The notes: generated by a model from the letters alone, not told the origin. Positions 1 through 12,700 are shown, counted from the stretch's first letter. The stretch: 64,000 bases of DNA from Parapristionchus giblindavisi (GCA_943737045.1 CALSFV010000220.1:1240001-1304000), one strand, 5' to 3'. Numbers and translations are program-made.

Positions 1-102
1 CCTATCAGGGTTTTCACTTGTGACCTAACACATTTGCACGTGCACTTCACAAGGGACGGGAAGAAAGCGTGCTCACGTCTCACAAACGCAACATCGCATA
101 AT
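1..102. repeat. Half of a GCGGTGTTAC-type foldback element, cut by window edge
   Basis: This stretch resembles the right half of the foldback element at 8652-8925: both carry a CATCAGGGTTTTCAC-like block, then a GTGCACGTGCAC-like block, and end near CGCAACATCGC / GTAACACCGC. The left half would lie outside the window. No coding potential is seen. Confidence 0.55.
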
Positions 103-1534
103 AGATATAATGTGATTTCCGAGCTTTTCAATATGAAATTCGTACTTGTTTACATCTCGACATTTATTCATATCCAAAGCTTACTTTGCAATATTTATTT
201 CTAAGAAGCCCAATTTTATATCAGAATACGAGTGTTTTTATGAGCTGCACTATCAAGTTTACTTAGTAGCACAAATAACTCAAAATATAACAACAGACGA
301 ACATATTGCCTAAAATAGTATGTTTACATTCATCTTTTAATCTTACATTAAATATATATATATATTGCTTGCTCTCTGATTTATTCTTAAGACTTGCATT
401 ATTTGAGGGAGCGTTAGGTTCGAATAATAATTTTTACGCTGCTACATTTCCAATCTTCTTTATGCAATTTAATTATATTACGTCTCATCTCGTCACACGT
501 CATGATACTTATTTTTAATGACCATTGAATATAATTATTGAATTGAGTATACAAATTGAATTTCAAGATAAATAATGGATATCATAGTGAATGTACCCGA
601 ATGTTCAGTGAGAATGAAGAGTATGAGAACAGTGATAAGAATGGACTTTCAGCCGCGATCGATTGGACAGTGCACAATCTGACGAGCGATATTTAATGGC
701 ACAAGCAATGTTAGAAATATCGACAAGTAAAGGTGGAGATCCGCGAATGTTCCTGCAAATCTCTAGCATCTCGCTTATGAAAGTGCCAAGTAAAATGCAA
801 GAAGATAGATTGAGCTCAGATCAATCCCTTAGCGCAGTGGTAAAACTTCGGTCCATGTACGCGGATTAGAAACATAAACTAAAATATATTTATATTGTAT
901 TTATATCAACCCCTCTTTAAGTGACGTCAAGGTGCCACTTAATGCCCCAAAGAGACAGGCCTAGGTCAATAGAACAAGCTATTTAATGGAAAACGTGAAG
1001 TTCTGCAGAATTTTTGCAACATGCGAACAGAAGCCAAATTCATTTTAGTAACCAAAAATACCAACTCTTAGTTTTTGAGCCATACGGTTTTTACTCGGAA
1101 CCAATTACATTTGGACAACATCCATACTCATTCTCTTATATTTACCTGTATTTGGTGTGATGGCTTTGAATATATCGGCGGGAGAATAAACACGTGTATG
1201 GGCACACAGAATAAATGAAAAAGTATCAGTTTATTCTATTTCGACACGTGATGACTATATATTTGCGTAGAGATCGTTGTATCCGTCGATTATTCAGTTC
1301 AAAGGGGCCTGGTTCATCTTTGCTCCTTCATTAAATCCATCTTCTTAGTGATCTTTCATCAACATTTCTTTTTTTATCAACACATCTCATATCTTTCGTC
1401 ATGAGGCTATTGAATTAATTTTCACATCTCTATCATGTTACCAAGCATATCATATCAGATATAAGCAATTTCCGATCATTTCCTGATTGTTAGCGCTTTT
1501 CTTATCTGGTTTTAATTTCTTATCTGGTTTTTTC
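103..1534. other. No gene recognised
   Basis: AT-rich DNA. A block near 735-865 shares diverged segments (GGAGATCCGCGAATGTTC and a GCGCAGTGGTAAAACTTCGG-like piece) with 3058-3150, so it is probably an old dispersed repeat. A 68-codon open frame across it (663-869) follows the repeat and has no recognisable domain. Confidence 0.5.
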
Positions 1535-1653
1535 TTAAAGGGAGTGTTACCTCACTGAATGGTCTCTTCATTGCGCACACTATTTTTCTGTTCTATAACA
1601 ACGAGAGCATAGCGCGTCGAAGAGACCATTGGGTGAGGTTACGCTCCCTTTAA
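1535..1653. mobile_element. TTAA-flanked foldback MITE, copy 1
   Basis: A 119-bp inverted repeat. The left arm starts TTAAAGGGAGTGTTACCTCA and the right arm ends with its near-complement, so the element lies between TTAA sites. A TTAA target duplication is typical of piggyBac-type and some other cut-and-paste transposases; the assignment is inference. A sibling with the same arms lies at 41886-42007. There is no coding capacity, so it needs a transposase from elsewhere. Confidence 0.85.
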
Positions 1654-3782
1654 GCCTAATCAGGTCTATCAAACATCTGGAAGTAAGCACTTAGGCGATG
1701 TACCATGAATCGAATATGGACAACAACAAAAAGAACGGGAGAATAGTCAAGTAGTGATAATTCATGTTCGCTATTCTGTCATATTCATTCTCTACTTTAT
1801 GAAATATTCATGACACTCCAAAATCTACTTATCCGAATCGTTGGACTTTAGTAGAACTTGAGAAAAAGGGAGTATTAGAATTATCTGACAGAAATAGTGA
1901 ATTCGACGGAATATTTTCTATCCATACTTTCCATCTTCTCTTCATCCCTCACAACTACTCTCGTACAGACGGTTGTTAATAATTCTGCGAAACACTATAA
2001 GTTGTTTCAGTAATCATAAGTTTGAAAGAAGTGAGAGACGAATGACAGGGTAAGGGTAACCTTTGGATATGAAAACGACCCATGTCGTGTGCAGATAATT
2101 AATTAGTACGTGACAAGCGATAAACGTAAAAATAATTCTCAGTGTTTGCGTCTATGAACATACTCTGCATATTCCCAACAATCACGTAGGAATGTCGGAA
2201 AATTAATCATAGAAACATATCCTATGTGACCAAAGCCATGAGAAAATATGATGAAATGTGCAAAGAATGATAAAAATAAGAATTGACATCCCGATTCGAA
2301 CTCCGAAATTCTGCAACTGGCTGTCGGTGTTCGAGTACTTTTTGTTCCAGAAGATTTTACGGAAACATGGTTTATGGCGGAAAAAAATTTCAATCATGAT
2401 GAGGTCATTCGGATCAATGTTATTTGCGTTTTTTTTTGTTGACAAAATTTGGTGTAAAATTTGGTGTACCTTCGATAAAACATAAAATCTCCTCGTTCAT
2501 TTCTTCTCCGCGGAACAAAAACGATAAGTAAACTTAGCGAGGAAACAAATCATTGCTATACTGAGCACAGAAATAGAGGAAAGCAATTAACATGGGATTT
2601 TAACTGACATTATTGATAGAGCAGGCTCGTGGACATTATAAGGCTGTCATTTACAAAATGACACACATTGTTCATCACTCATTCAATAATATAACAAAAC
2701 GTAGGGGCAATTAAAAAAATTTGCGTGGCTGGTTTGGAAAATAAGGTTTATTGTACTGTGAACCAATTGATCACATAAAAATCTCCTTATCTACTATGAA
2801 TATTTTCGCTATTTCAATTTGTATGCGACTCTCTCCCTTTAATGAACATCTCCAGTCATGATATATCATTTTGAGAGGGGTTGAATAAAGTAGTCAGTGT
2901 CTAAAGCGGCCAGACGAGATTATCTTATCCAGTTTACTATGCACTCAGGGAAGATCCACTGACGTGGAAAATGAGATTTCTAAACTATTGGGCAAATTTA
3001 TTGTTACAAGGGAACCGCAAAAAATCGAGTCGTATTTTTGCTTTGAGATTAGAGTTGGAGATCCGTGAATGTCCATGAAATCCTCTCTTATGCGAATGAG
3101 AAGTGATATTTGTTCATGGCGCAGTGCTAAACGTTCGGACTCTTTAACTCTTCGTCGTATGTGAAAAACAAATTGCAGAATTTCCTCAATTTTCAAAAAG
3201 TGTGTTACAAAAACAAGATAATATTTAATTTTATTCATTACAGATGGATTGCATACAAAGAGAGATCGTTTCGACATATGGATGATAAGATGCATATCGC
3301 AGCTAATATTTAGCGAAGTACATACATTACGTACATTACCAATACATACACTCTGGTCGTAAAATCATTTACAATTTGTGATATTTCATTCAAAGAATAC
3401 TTTATTAAGCTATGATTGGCATAGTTCCTAACCAGAAGCACATCGTACTGATGTTATCATAATTCCCTGGGCTTCCCATGCATTGCCAGCCGCATTACAT
3501 AAAACCTTAATCAACATTTGTCTTTTAATTAGTGTTGAACGCCCCCCCCCCCCCCAATCTAATTTAAAACTCTCCGCTCTGGTCACACTCTCTTACTTTC
3601 TTTGTCTACGACAGTGGCCAGACCGGAAATTCAAATTAGCTTGTGGTGCGCCTTTAATGGTCGTTCTATATTTCTTATAAATGCTTGATATTTTCTTTTA
3701 AAACATTATGGAGACATGTTTTCTCTAGGTACTAGCGAAGTATTTTGGGGGTTGTATGCAGACTGGGAGATTTCAAATATAC
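1654..3782. other. No gene recognised; one orphan transposon end
   Basis: AT-rich sequence with no convincing exons. At about 3005-3018 the string TTACAAGGGAACCG matches the left end, with its TTA target, of the element starting at 11058, but no partner end is visible nearby. A run of 14 C lies at 3542-3555. Open frames on both strands at 2139-2485 overlap one another and have no domain. Confidence 0.45.
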
Positions 3783-4352
3783 CGTAAAGTGAGCGACGTC
3801 ATCAATCGTTCCATCGTCCCCATCATTCACTACTCCATCGTCTCCATTTATCTGTATTATAAATATGCTTTCTTTATAGTTTCAAAGTAACGATACCTCA
3901 ATGTTCGCATTCGTTCCGTCGCATGTAAACATTCTTCGAAGACATGATGTATTAGGATCATTGATCGTTTCATCACCGGAAAAGGGTGTTCCTCCAGGAC
4001 CAGTGGAAAGGACTTCGATCAGACTAGGATCGCATTGTTCGCAAGCTTAAACGTGCATATTGAAACTGTTTATCCGAGCATTTCATTTTGTTTGAATCAT
4101 TTAATGTATATTATTATCGAATTATCTGCCGTCTGTAGCTTTAAAAAAAAGAAGAAACTTCTGTCGTTATGAATGAAAATAAACTATTAAATTTTGTGGA
4201 GTGTTTAGCGACCAAAAATTCAATATAGAAAAAATAATACGTATGGCAGGCGTTTCCGTTGTGGCTGGTATTCCGGGCTCCGATGGACTCATTGGAATGC
4301 AACCATCAGTGTAGGCAATCGTTATCAACAAAATCAGAAAGTACGAAATCAT
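3783..4352 (-). CDS. Small secreted cysteine-rich protein (DUF281/C6-like)
   Basis: Three exons fit together: 4352 to about 4236, 4045-3897 and 3851-3783. Exon 1 starts at an ATG and encodes a hydrophobic signal peptide (MISYFLILLITIAYTDG) followed by a Cys-Pro, Thr/Pro-rich linker. Exon 2 reads CEQCDPSLIEV, later SCLRRMFTCDG, a C-x2-C then C-x5-C layout seen in nematode secreted DUF281/C6-type domains. Exon 3 encodes a Gly/Asp-rich strand. Phases 1 and 0 join correctly. The family's expected last exon, with a Trp and two more Cys, is not resolved: the best stretch near 3620-3650 has a TGA where a Cys codon would be expected. The gene may therefore be broken, or the last exon missed. The function of this family is unknown. 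The nearest neighbour is a foldback element upstream at 4671. Confidence 0.6.
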
Positions 4353-4670
4353 CTAAAATGAATGATATGCAATAATTTTGGAGACTATGATGAAATAAAG
4401 CAATATGATGAAATAAAGATGAACAATTGATTAAGTAACTGAATGACATGCCGAGAACAAACGAAGGGTCATCTAATGAATGCCTTACTATGTATCTTCA
4501 TCAGCCCACTATAAAGGATGACGAGGGCGTGGGAGGGAGATTTAATTTTCCACATGATTGAACAGGAACGTTGTTGCACTCGCACAGCAATCCAGACAAT
4601 GAATTAATTAAATTAGCATATCTGCAAAGCAAAAAAAAACCCTATAATTCCATCATTTTCAAATGTAAAC
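4353..4670. other. Upstream region of the secreted-protein gene
   Basis: AT-rich, no exon or RNA gene recognised. It would contain the promoter of the minus-strand gene starting at 4352; no clear motif is seen. Confidence 0.4.
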
Positions 4671-5480
4671 ATATAGGGTGATGTAAACAATAAATTTTGG
4701 CAAACTTGTGCTTTTTGCAGGTGTGTGACAACGGCAAACGATTGACAACTTTATCGGAGAACTTTGTTGTCAGACTTCAAAAAGTAAAACGATTGTAGTC
4801 AAAAGTATGAAATAAATAAATGTGGCAACAGATAGTGACTATTTTGTAGACAGACAAGAAAACTGAGGATGATACATGTCAGAACACTTTAGTTCAGCCT
4901 CTGTAATAGCGAGGCAACAATGAATGGCTAATCACGTTTTCCAACTTATAAAGAGGGCGAGGCGGATGCCAGGCGGGTTTGGTGGGCTGCATTAGAGAGG
5001 GTGTGCGTGCGAGATGGCATCAAATGATTCTCTCTGTCACACTCTCCGCCGCGTCACCAAACCCGTCTGAGGTGCGCCGCTTTGACTAATGAACTATCGT
5101 CTCATTATTATGAGGATGTGAAAATGCACCAAAAGGGAATGACTAGAGAAATGTGCTTCTTTCTATTCAGACAACAAAAAATATTCGTTTTGATGTCAAT
5201 GAGAAGGCAAGAATCGATTGACATCAAAAAGAAGATTTTTTGTTGTCTGACTAGAAAGAAGCACATTTCTCTGGTCATGACTTGTATCATCCTCATTTTT
5301 CTTGTCTGTCAACAGTTCATTCATTAATTGCAACCACTAATATTTATTAGACACATTGACAACAATCTGTATTAAATTTGATGTCTGACTGCAATTGGGT
5401 GCGATAAAGTTGTCAATCCTTGTCACGCACCTGCAAAAAGCACAAGTTTGCCACAATTTATTGTTTACATCACCCTATAT
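4671..5480. mobile_element. Foldback element with ATAGGGTGATGTAAACAATA ends
   Basis: An 810-bp inverted repeat. The terminal arms (4671-4765 and 5388-5480) are near-complementary and begin ATAGGGTGATGTAAACAATA, probably at a TA target. A second, independent palindrome sits inside at 5135-5283. The middle (4960-5070) is richer in GC. Open frames at 5082-5327 on both strands are by-products of the palindrome. Confidence 0.8.
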
Positions 5481-6124
5481 CCCAGTCGCGGTAATATTTG
5501 GTTGAGCTGTAGTCTTTTCTCGATTGTCTCGAAATAGCGCTCATTACTCGAGCGGTGATATAGATGTCGTCGAATCGGCGATTCACTATAACCAGTTCAA
5601 TAAAATATTTTGTAAAGAGCTGTAAATTGAACTTTAAAAATGTTTCTTATTTAGTTTTAAAGAAGCCCGGAAAAACGTTCATCAAGAGAATGCGTTGAGA
5701 GCTATTTGAGTGCGTATGGCGCATAATATGGTTAGAGAAGGAACAGATTGAAGATATGCACATAAACTTTGATTAGTCAATATTATTTTTTTAATTTAAA
5801 TGGTTTTCGGTGAAATCAATTATAAGCGAAATATGTAATTGTTAAACATGCAAATGTACTCATAAAATTAGATATTAATGAATCAAAAGTAGTTATTAGT
5901 TAGAAGAGGCGAGATTCACTGTTTCGGCCATTAGGTTCTAGACAGTGAACCTCTACCCAGTGGTGTTGGCCATCTTCAGTAGAACCCCCATTGAGTTAGT
6001 TTACATAAAAGTTTTTCAATATTGCAATCTTGGGATGGATGATTAAGAATGATTGCCATGTCGTTTATTTGGTTTATCGGAATTAAACAAAAATAAATTT
6101 TCGAGGAGGAAGATACAATTACAA
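5481..6124. other. Region 3' of the channel gene; nothing recognised
   Basis: Lies between the foldback element and the stop codon of the minus-strand channel gene. It probably holds that gene's 3' untranslated region. No exon, RNA gene or repeat was identified. Confidence 0.4.
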
Positions 6125-9100
6125 TCACGTATTACGATTCCATTTCTGCAGTAACAGAAGTTCATAGTAGATGATAATAAGGAGAACAAGGCAGCATAAG
6201 AAGTGAACTTTTACAGCTCTATCGTATTTGATCTGTAATGATTTTTCTTTATTATTTGAAATGAAGTTATTCGATTCAACTCGATCAAGATTGACAACTG
6301 ATATTCTTTAGTATTATCGAACATCAACGATCTTTACCTTGTCTTCTTCAATCAGCATAGCTTTTGGTGAAGATGGTGAGGTTGTATTTTCTTGAGTCTT
6401 TCTGATGAAAAATTGAGAAATGGCAATCTGAATTGGTACGATTTAAAAAAAATGGTACATTGAATGGAAACCTGTCCAAGACTTGCGAGTCCTAGGTGAA
6501 AGAATGAGACGTAGTACGTGAATACTGTAAAAGACAAGTCGATAACTACTGCATTTAATTTCATCTTATCAATTTTTTAACTAGGAAATTTAATGATAAA
6601 GATTGCTTACTGATAAGAGGAGTTCGCTCCATGTTGGTCGGAACAGTATTGTTAACCATTATGAATTGAATCATTAAAGAAATCAATGTCATAGTTTGGA
6701 TGGTGATACTCCTGGGCAGAGAGAACACGAGTGAAAGTTGAACGAATCTTAAAGCGCAACAACAAATCGTAATAAGTTAAGGGCCTGCAAAATATATTTG
6801 TTGTGTGGAATTTAACTTTCTCGAAGAATAAATACTTTTAGAGAATGATATGTGTCACAAAAACGTGTAAAACTGAGGCTAACTGACAGTGTGAGACACA
6901 TTAGCGGTACGTTCATCGAGTAGAAATATTTATGTGGTATCCGTTTGAACGTCAATTCAACTCTCAATGCGAATGAAGACTGGTGGCTCAAGTGATCGTA
7001 ACCTTCGATATTCCTTAATTATATTTGCTAGGAACGTTCTTCTAGTGTTGATTTTTTGCAATTGTCTGGATGCACGATCGTCACAATCATTGTTAAAATT
7101 GATGAATGAAAACATTACACTAGGCACAACAAGTTCAACACTTCAAAATGAAATTACTCTAATTGCTCAGCCAGCCGTCTGTTATAATGGGGACTAGTTG
7201 GGTTCTCCGTATCTTTTACGAGGAACCTCATTGCTTCAGTGTCCGAATATACGAATTCTCCGATCTGCGGAATAATTATATTATCTATTTTTTCCATAAT
7301 TTATTAATCAATAAGTTACCATAGGCTTTCTGTGCTCATCCCCAAGAAGGTACACGTCTTCTTTGCCTTTGTTCACATGAACAATGGTGAATTCCATTCT
7401 AAAATGATCAAGATGGTCATAAAAATCAAGCAAATAGTGCCTTCAACTAGACCAATTATAACTGTTTGAAAATTAGCATACGCATTGATCGAGTATCGTG
7501 ATTTAAACATACTCATCGGTACTGTAGGGAGTGAATATGTGTAATCCGCATTTCTGATCATCGAATGGAAAATCATCAAATTCGAAGTCGCATGGAACAC
7601 GAACGGAATATGGGAGCTGAAATGGTATTTCTTATATAATAGTAAAAATATCCAAATTTGAATTTTTTGTAGAAACATGATTGGAGGAAGCTATCGTACA
7701 TGTAAAAATAATTGTATCATGAACTGTGTGAATGGATCTGAACGGATCAGGCCGATCAAACGGGATTGTGAGCGAGAAGGCCATTTTCGTTATTTTTATT
7801 TCTTTTCACTGTTTTTCTTCCCTTCTAATCTACTGTATTGAAAGAAATCACGCCAAAATATTGCCATTTAGCAAAAATCATTGCTTTACAAATGAATAAA
7901 TTGTTCCGATTATACGCTGAATAAATGGGTCAATTTTGGTTCATTGGAGCAATTTATTCCTCGCGAAAATGATGATTTTTGTTAAATGGCAATATTTTGG
8001 CCTAATGTATTTCAATATAGTAGATTCGATGAAAAGAAAAACAATGAAAACAAAGAAAAATAACGAAAATGGCCGGCTCGCTCACAATCCCATTTGATCG
8101 GCCTGATCCGTTCAGATCCATTCACACCGTTCATGATACAACTATTTTTACATGTACGATAAATACGATTACGGTTCAAAAAATCGTCCCTTTTTTGGAA
8201 GTGACATAGTAACTTCTGTGTATAGAATAAAGAAATAGAAATGTAACATGAGGCAACATGATTCGCACCGCATATGTGACATCTCCCGAATATCCAATCG
8301 TTAAAGCAGATGCCGAATCTTGATGATTATCGATTCCAAGCCCATCGGTATCTTTTCTAAATGCAATTAGAACATTCAACAAGTCCTGCTTTTTTGCAAA
8401 ACTTACGCATATCCAAACCGAATCTTGGGTACCCAAGGAGTGGTTGGTAGAAATTCATTGCTGATCCTAGAAACTGCCTTGACTCCTTGGAAATGGGTCG
8501 GATCCCAGCCTATATTGGGGTCGATCCATCTCTGAACATATTGCAGTAATGTGATAAAACAATAAAAGACTGACCATAATGATAGCTCCGTGAATAATCA
8601 TTGTCTCACTTTTCATATCCTGCAATATGAGGAAACCTTTATTTTCGTTATGCGGTGTTACGTTCACGAGACGGACACATGTCCGTCAACTTCAATGTTT
8701 GTAGTGTTTTGGATCCCAACTGGAAAACCTTGATTGTCAACTGGGATACGATAAGAAGTTACTCTACCCATAGATCAATAACTATCGTTGACTACGGTAA
8801 TCTTTTACAGTATTTTTTTACCCATCAGGGTTTTTCACTTTGGACTCAACACACTTCAAAAATGGATGTGGACGTGCACGTCACACGAGATGGGATATGC
8901 GTCCGTTTCGCAAATGTAACACCGCGTTGTAATTTATTATATAGATGGGGGAAAAATGAAAGGGGGGGGGGAAGGTGAACAGAAGTTTGAGGGAACGATA
9001 ACAATTGGATAGAGTAAGAGAAGGAGAAACTGTATATCAGTCAGTATAAACAAAAGAAATACAGTTAACTACCAATAGTTCAACATGATCCACATGAACT

Positions 9101-9398
9101 GTTGATTCAATGGCTAGAGGAAGGTTCCCGGGAGGTCTCGGGATTATGTCTGATCGATAGCTTTCTTTTAAAGTAGAACGGAGTATACTGAAAAATGAAG
9201 GGAACTGTCAAAGATTGGGACATTTAATTGCATTATTGACAGATCTCGCATATCTTTAGGATGAGGTAGAAATTGTACTTACTCTTCCTCAGCTTGGATC
9301 AAATCGTTCGCTCCTATGAAAGCATTATCCGCGTTTGGCAATTGAACAACCGACAATATCCCGAGAATGTCATTGAATGTCTGAGCGGACAAACTCAT
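6125..9398 (-). CDS. Divergent Cys-loop ligand-gated ion channel subunit (gene 2)
   Basis: Thirteen exons join in phase to 429 codons plus stop: 9398-9283, 9160-9073, 8619-8575, 8531-8407, 8356-8269, 7616-7513, 7398-7320, 7264-7158, 7013-6888, 6747-6611, 6548-6472, 6427-6338, 6232-6125. The extracellular domain has the W-x-D-P-x-x-x-W-x-P strand (RWIDPNIGWDP) and a canonical 13-residue Cys loop, CDFEFDDFPFDDQKC, at about residues 163-177. Pre-M1 and M1 read FKRIPHKYFYSMNVPLMCL. M2 (QLSLVFSLPRSITIQTMTLI, about 300-330) lacks both the anion-channel PAR and the cation-channel GEK signature. M3, a loop of about 40 residues and M4 follow, ending at KWNRNT. The family forms pentameric neurotransmitter-gated channels in the plasma membrane; ligand and ion are unknown here. 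The chosen ATG follows TTTTGCAG directly, a likely splice acceptor, and no signal peptide is encoded, so an upstream exon may be missing. A tandem paralogue lies 350 bp upstream. Confidence 0.9.
7692..8161. mobile_element. Foldback element in intron 5 of channel gene 2
   Basis: A 470-bp inverted repeat starting TATCGTACATGTAAAAATA and ending in its complement; the arms extend about 200 bp. It lies wholly in the intron between the exons ending at 8269 and starting at 7616. No coding capacity. Confidence 0.85.
8652..8925. mobile_element. Foldback MITE with GCGGTGTTAC ends in intron 2 of channel gene 2
   Basis: Inverted repeat with termini GCGGTGTTACGTTCACGAGA on the left and TTCGCAAATGTAACACCGC on the right. 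It sits in the intron between exons ending at 9073 and starting at 8619. Related ends occur at 1-102, near 21880-21903 and at 52263-52384. A run of 10 G follows at about 8962. Confidence 0.75.
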
Positions 9399-9408
9399 CT
9401 GCAAATTT
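9390..9408 (-). promoter_or_regulatory. Probable spliced-leader or cis acceptor before channel gene 2
   Basis: On the minus strand TTTTGCAG immediately precedes ATG AGT. In nematodes a TTTTCAG-like acceptor abutting the start codon is typical of spliced-leader addition. The upstream paralogue stops at 9748, only 350 bp away on the same strand, so co-transcription is possible. A cis acceptor of a missed signal-peptide exon is the alternative. Confidence 0.4.
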
Positions 9409-9747
9409 TGTAGAGTAGAAACAATGAATGATACAAATTCTACACAACGTATGAGGAGATTTCAGCTTCATTTGCACGTTTGACGAATAATTACAACGAG
9501 ATTACTTTGTCCATCTTCTCTCTGTGAACTAAACATTCCCCATCTATCTCTATTATTCTCTGTACTCTCTCCTTTCCCCTATGGACTGTTTCACTCTATT
9601 CTATTCATCGGTCTTCTGTTTATCGCAATCCATTTCCAGATATAAACAGTCACGATGGGCAAATAAATGGATCACTTTATCGATTGATCGTAAACCTGGA
9701 GGTAGGAAAGTCGGAGATGACTAAAAACCTACAATTACAATAAATTC

Positions 9748-12700
9748 TTAGGAATTACTGTAATGTCCTACAACGAAAAGACAGTAGTGGATTTGAAGGA
9801 GACAAGCAAGGGTTATTATGAAATGACCAATGGAAAGATAGCTGAAGATCTTCTTTGGATTTTTGATGATTTTTTTGTTGGTAAGATAAAGGACGAATTG
9901 ATGCACGAAAATACGTCCAATGAAGACGAGAAGAATATGGTAGATGGCCCTCTGTTGAAGATGAACTAAAATGAAGGGGAGGTGACGAGAGTTCAAATTT
10001 TCCTGTGCCCAAAAGACAAGTGCCTTTTGCCCCATTTTATGAATTTATGTGTGTTTTCTACAAGATTTTAACTTGTTTGCATATATAATTTTATAAATAG
10101 CACGTACCAATAAGCGGTTCTCCCATCTCTGGATCCGATGGACAAATTTCGGACATGAGACTAGTCTGACAGCAAAGAGCGATGATCAAAAACACGAACA
10201 GCAAAAAGCTTTTCTTCGTATCGAATAAGAGCGACAGCTGGGCTGCACTAAATTATGCATATGTTTAGTGGGCAAACATCAAAACCAAAAAAAAATTAAA
10301 GAGCAGAATGCAAAAATAAAAGATCAGACTACAAAGATTAAAAACTCACATGGTAAGACACGCGATGGGCAAAGACATGACATAGTAGTATCGAAATGTC
10401 TCCCTGGTGAATAAGAGAATTCCCACAACGATGAAATGAAGACGTCCCTCGCGTATTTCATCAAAACTTTTCCGGTGAATATCACGACTGAAAATTTTAA
10501 CAATTTAGATTTTTTAGATTTTTTTAAAAATTTAATGACTCACACTACGTCTTGGTCAAATTCATAATCAAAGTTGACATCCTCTTCTGGAGTGAAGAAT
10601 ACATTTGTCAGGACAAAATCACCATGCTGTAGTTAAGGTTTCTCATTTATCAAAACAATGCTGGTAGACCTTTTCGAAATGTTCACTTAATATTCATACC
10701 TTTCATTATTTCATCGAGTTATCAAAGAGAGATATGCATATTTTATGATTATTTTTTCTCCTCTGAACAAATCATCATTTACCTGCATTTTGGTCTCGTT
10801 CACATTATATTTGAGAGAAACTGCGTTTTCATCGAATGAATACGTATACCTTTAAAATATTATTCTACTATAGTATCGATCTTTGTTAGTATGTCTTAAG
10901 AATGACTGACTTCTCACGATTGTGGACAAAATAGAATTTCAATTTGCATATGACAGGATCGACGGGATAAGAAATTGATCGAAATTCACATGGAATTCTG
11001 GAAGAGAACACTTCCTGAAAAGGGCAGTACACAATTTATTTAACACTAATTGTGTTACAAGGGAACCGAGAATGGCGGGGACCATCAGTGCAAAATTCGT
11101 TGACATAGGTCGACTAGTAGCCCCCAGGGGGTCACAGAACTGTTTTGAACTGTTTGAATATTTGCTTCCTTGGTACCGAAAATCGATTATGAAAATGTGA
11201 TGGAAATTTGGGCGCGAGCACCATGGAATAGTGTCAAACACTCAGAGAAACAGTTGAAGCAGAACGGCTTCTCGCATCGGGGACAGATGCTGCAACCGCG
11301 AGAGGAGCAGAAAGAGCACGGAGCCATCGATCCCTTAGTCGATAAGATGAACTCCTTAGGGACGACGAAGCGAATAGGGCGGTCCGCGATGAAGCCGCCC
11401 TTGAAGAAGCCGTACATGATGAAGGGCTTGAACCGATCAGCACCCATGCAGAAATGAAGTTGGGAGACGAACTTGAGCAGGTTGTCCCTCTGCGAGACCT
11501 TGATGTTGATACCTCTGGCCATGATGATGCTCTTGAGTCTCTTCTGGATGCCCTTCAGCTGGTGGTTGAAGGAGAGATCCGCTGGCTGGCAGAGGGAGGT
11601 GCCGCCAGGGGGAATGTTCAGAATAAACAGTTGGCAGTTGGGAGGGGCCGCTGCTCGGATCTCATCGTGCTTCTTGAAGCACAGCCATGAGTCAAAGGAT
11701 GAGCAGCAGCTTGGAGGGACGAAGCCGTCGAAAAGCACCTTCTTGTAGAACTGCTTCGCGGTCTTGTTGTTGTTTGTTGAAAATGAAATTAGACTTTGAA
11801 AATGCCTGTTGAAAAGCACTGAAAAAATACAGCAAGAGAAGTTGTAGTAGGAGGGATTCGAACCCACGACATTCCAAAAGCTAATCCGGCACTCTAACCA
11901 CTTGGCTGCGGAGGACACAGACTGTGTTCTCTGACAAGGGAAGCGTAAGAAATATCTTTTAGACCTATGGATGGGAGTATTTTTCCTCGATAGCTATATG
12001 CAATATAAGGTCGGAACCAAAAAATCAGAACCTGGCATGCACTTTCCGATTTCATATAAATAATTATATTTTGTGCATTCGAACGCGCTGTTTAGAGTGA
12101 TGAAATAAGACTCCCCTGATAGAGCACTTGAAAGATCAGTGAGAACGTGGCTGCGTGGTGTGGTGGTAGTGTGTTCCCCTCTTGATCACTATGTGGGTGG
12201 TTCGAATACACCTATGGAGGTTTTTCTTTTGCTGATTTTTAAACGTTTCGGACATGTAATTTTGATCAGAAAAAATTTAAATCTTTTTTCACATTTTTTA
12301 TGTCTCTCTCTTTACACGGGGACAATTAATCAGTGACATTATTTTTGAAACGCTTCAAATGTGATTGAATAGCCGATTACAATACGATTATTTTTGTCTC
12401 ACGCAGTTAACGAACATTGAAGACTCCACCGATTGGTTACGTTACTCTCTTCGCAGTCCCCAAATGATATATGTATTTTCTAAACAAACCTGTTGCCATA
12501 ACATTGCCGTATTGTCATCGGCTATTCAATCACATTTGGAGCGTTTAAAAAATAATCTGACTGATTAATTGTCCCCGTGTAAAGGAAGAGTAGTTTATAA
12601 AGTTGTATGGACATTGTATGGACAAATTGTCCAAATGTTATTCTTCCGTAGCCGCTTGGTACAGATGAACTCTCCCAAAATTAAATGATCACTATGCTAG

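Noticed and set aside
663..869. 68-codon frame, and a possible tRNA-derived SINE
   Set aside because: It overlaps a dispersed repeat (diverged copy at 3058-3150); the A-box-like word has no B box at tRNA spacing.
2139..2485. Overlapping open frames on both strands
   Set aside because: No start context, splice partner or domain; they contradict each other.
5082..5327. Open frames on both strands with matching sequences
   Set aside because: By-products of the inner palindrome at 5135-5283.
9600..9700. Hydrophobic stretch read as a frame-shifted M4 helix of channel gene 1
   Set aside because: An intact M3-M4 exon in the correct phase was found at 9965-9748, so this stretch is intergenic.
9763..9969. 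Plus-strand 68-codon acidic open frame
   Set aside because: It is the antisense shadow of the last exon of channel gene 1.
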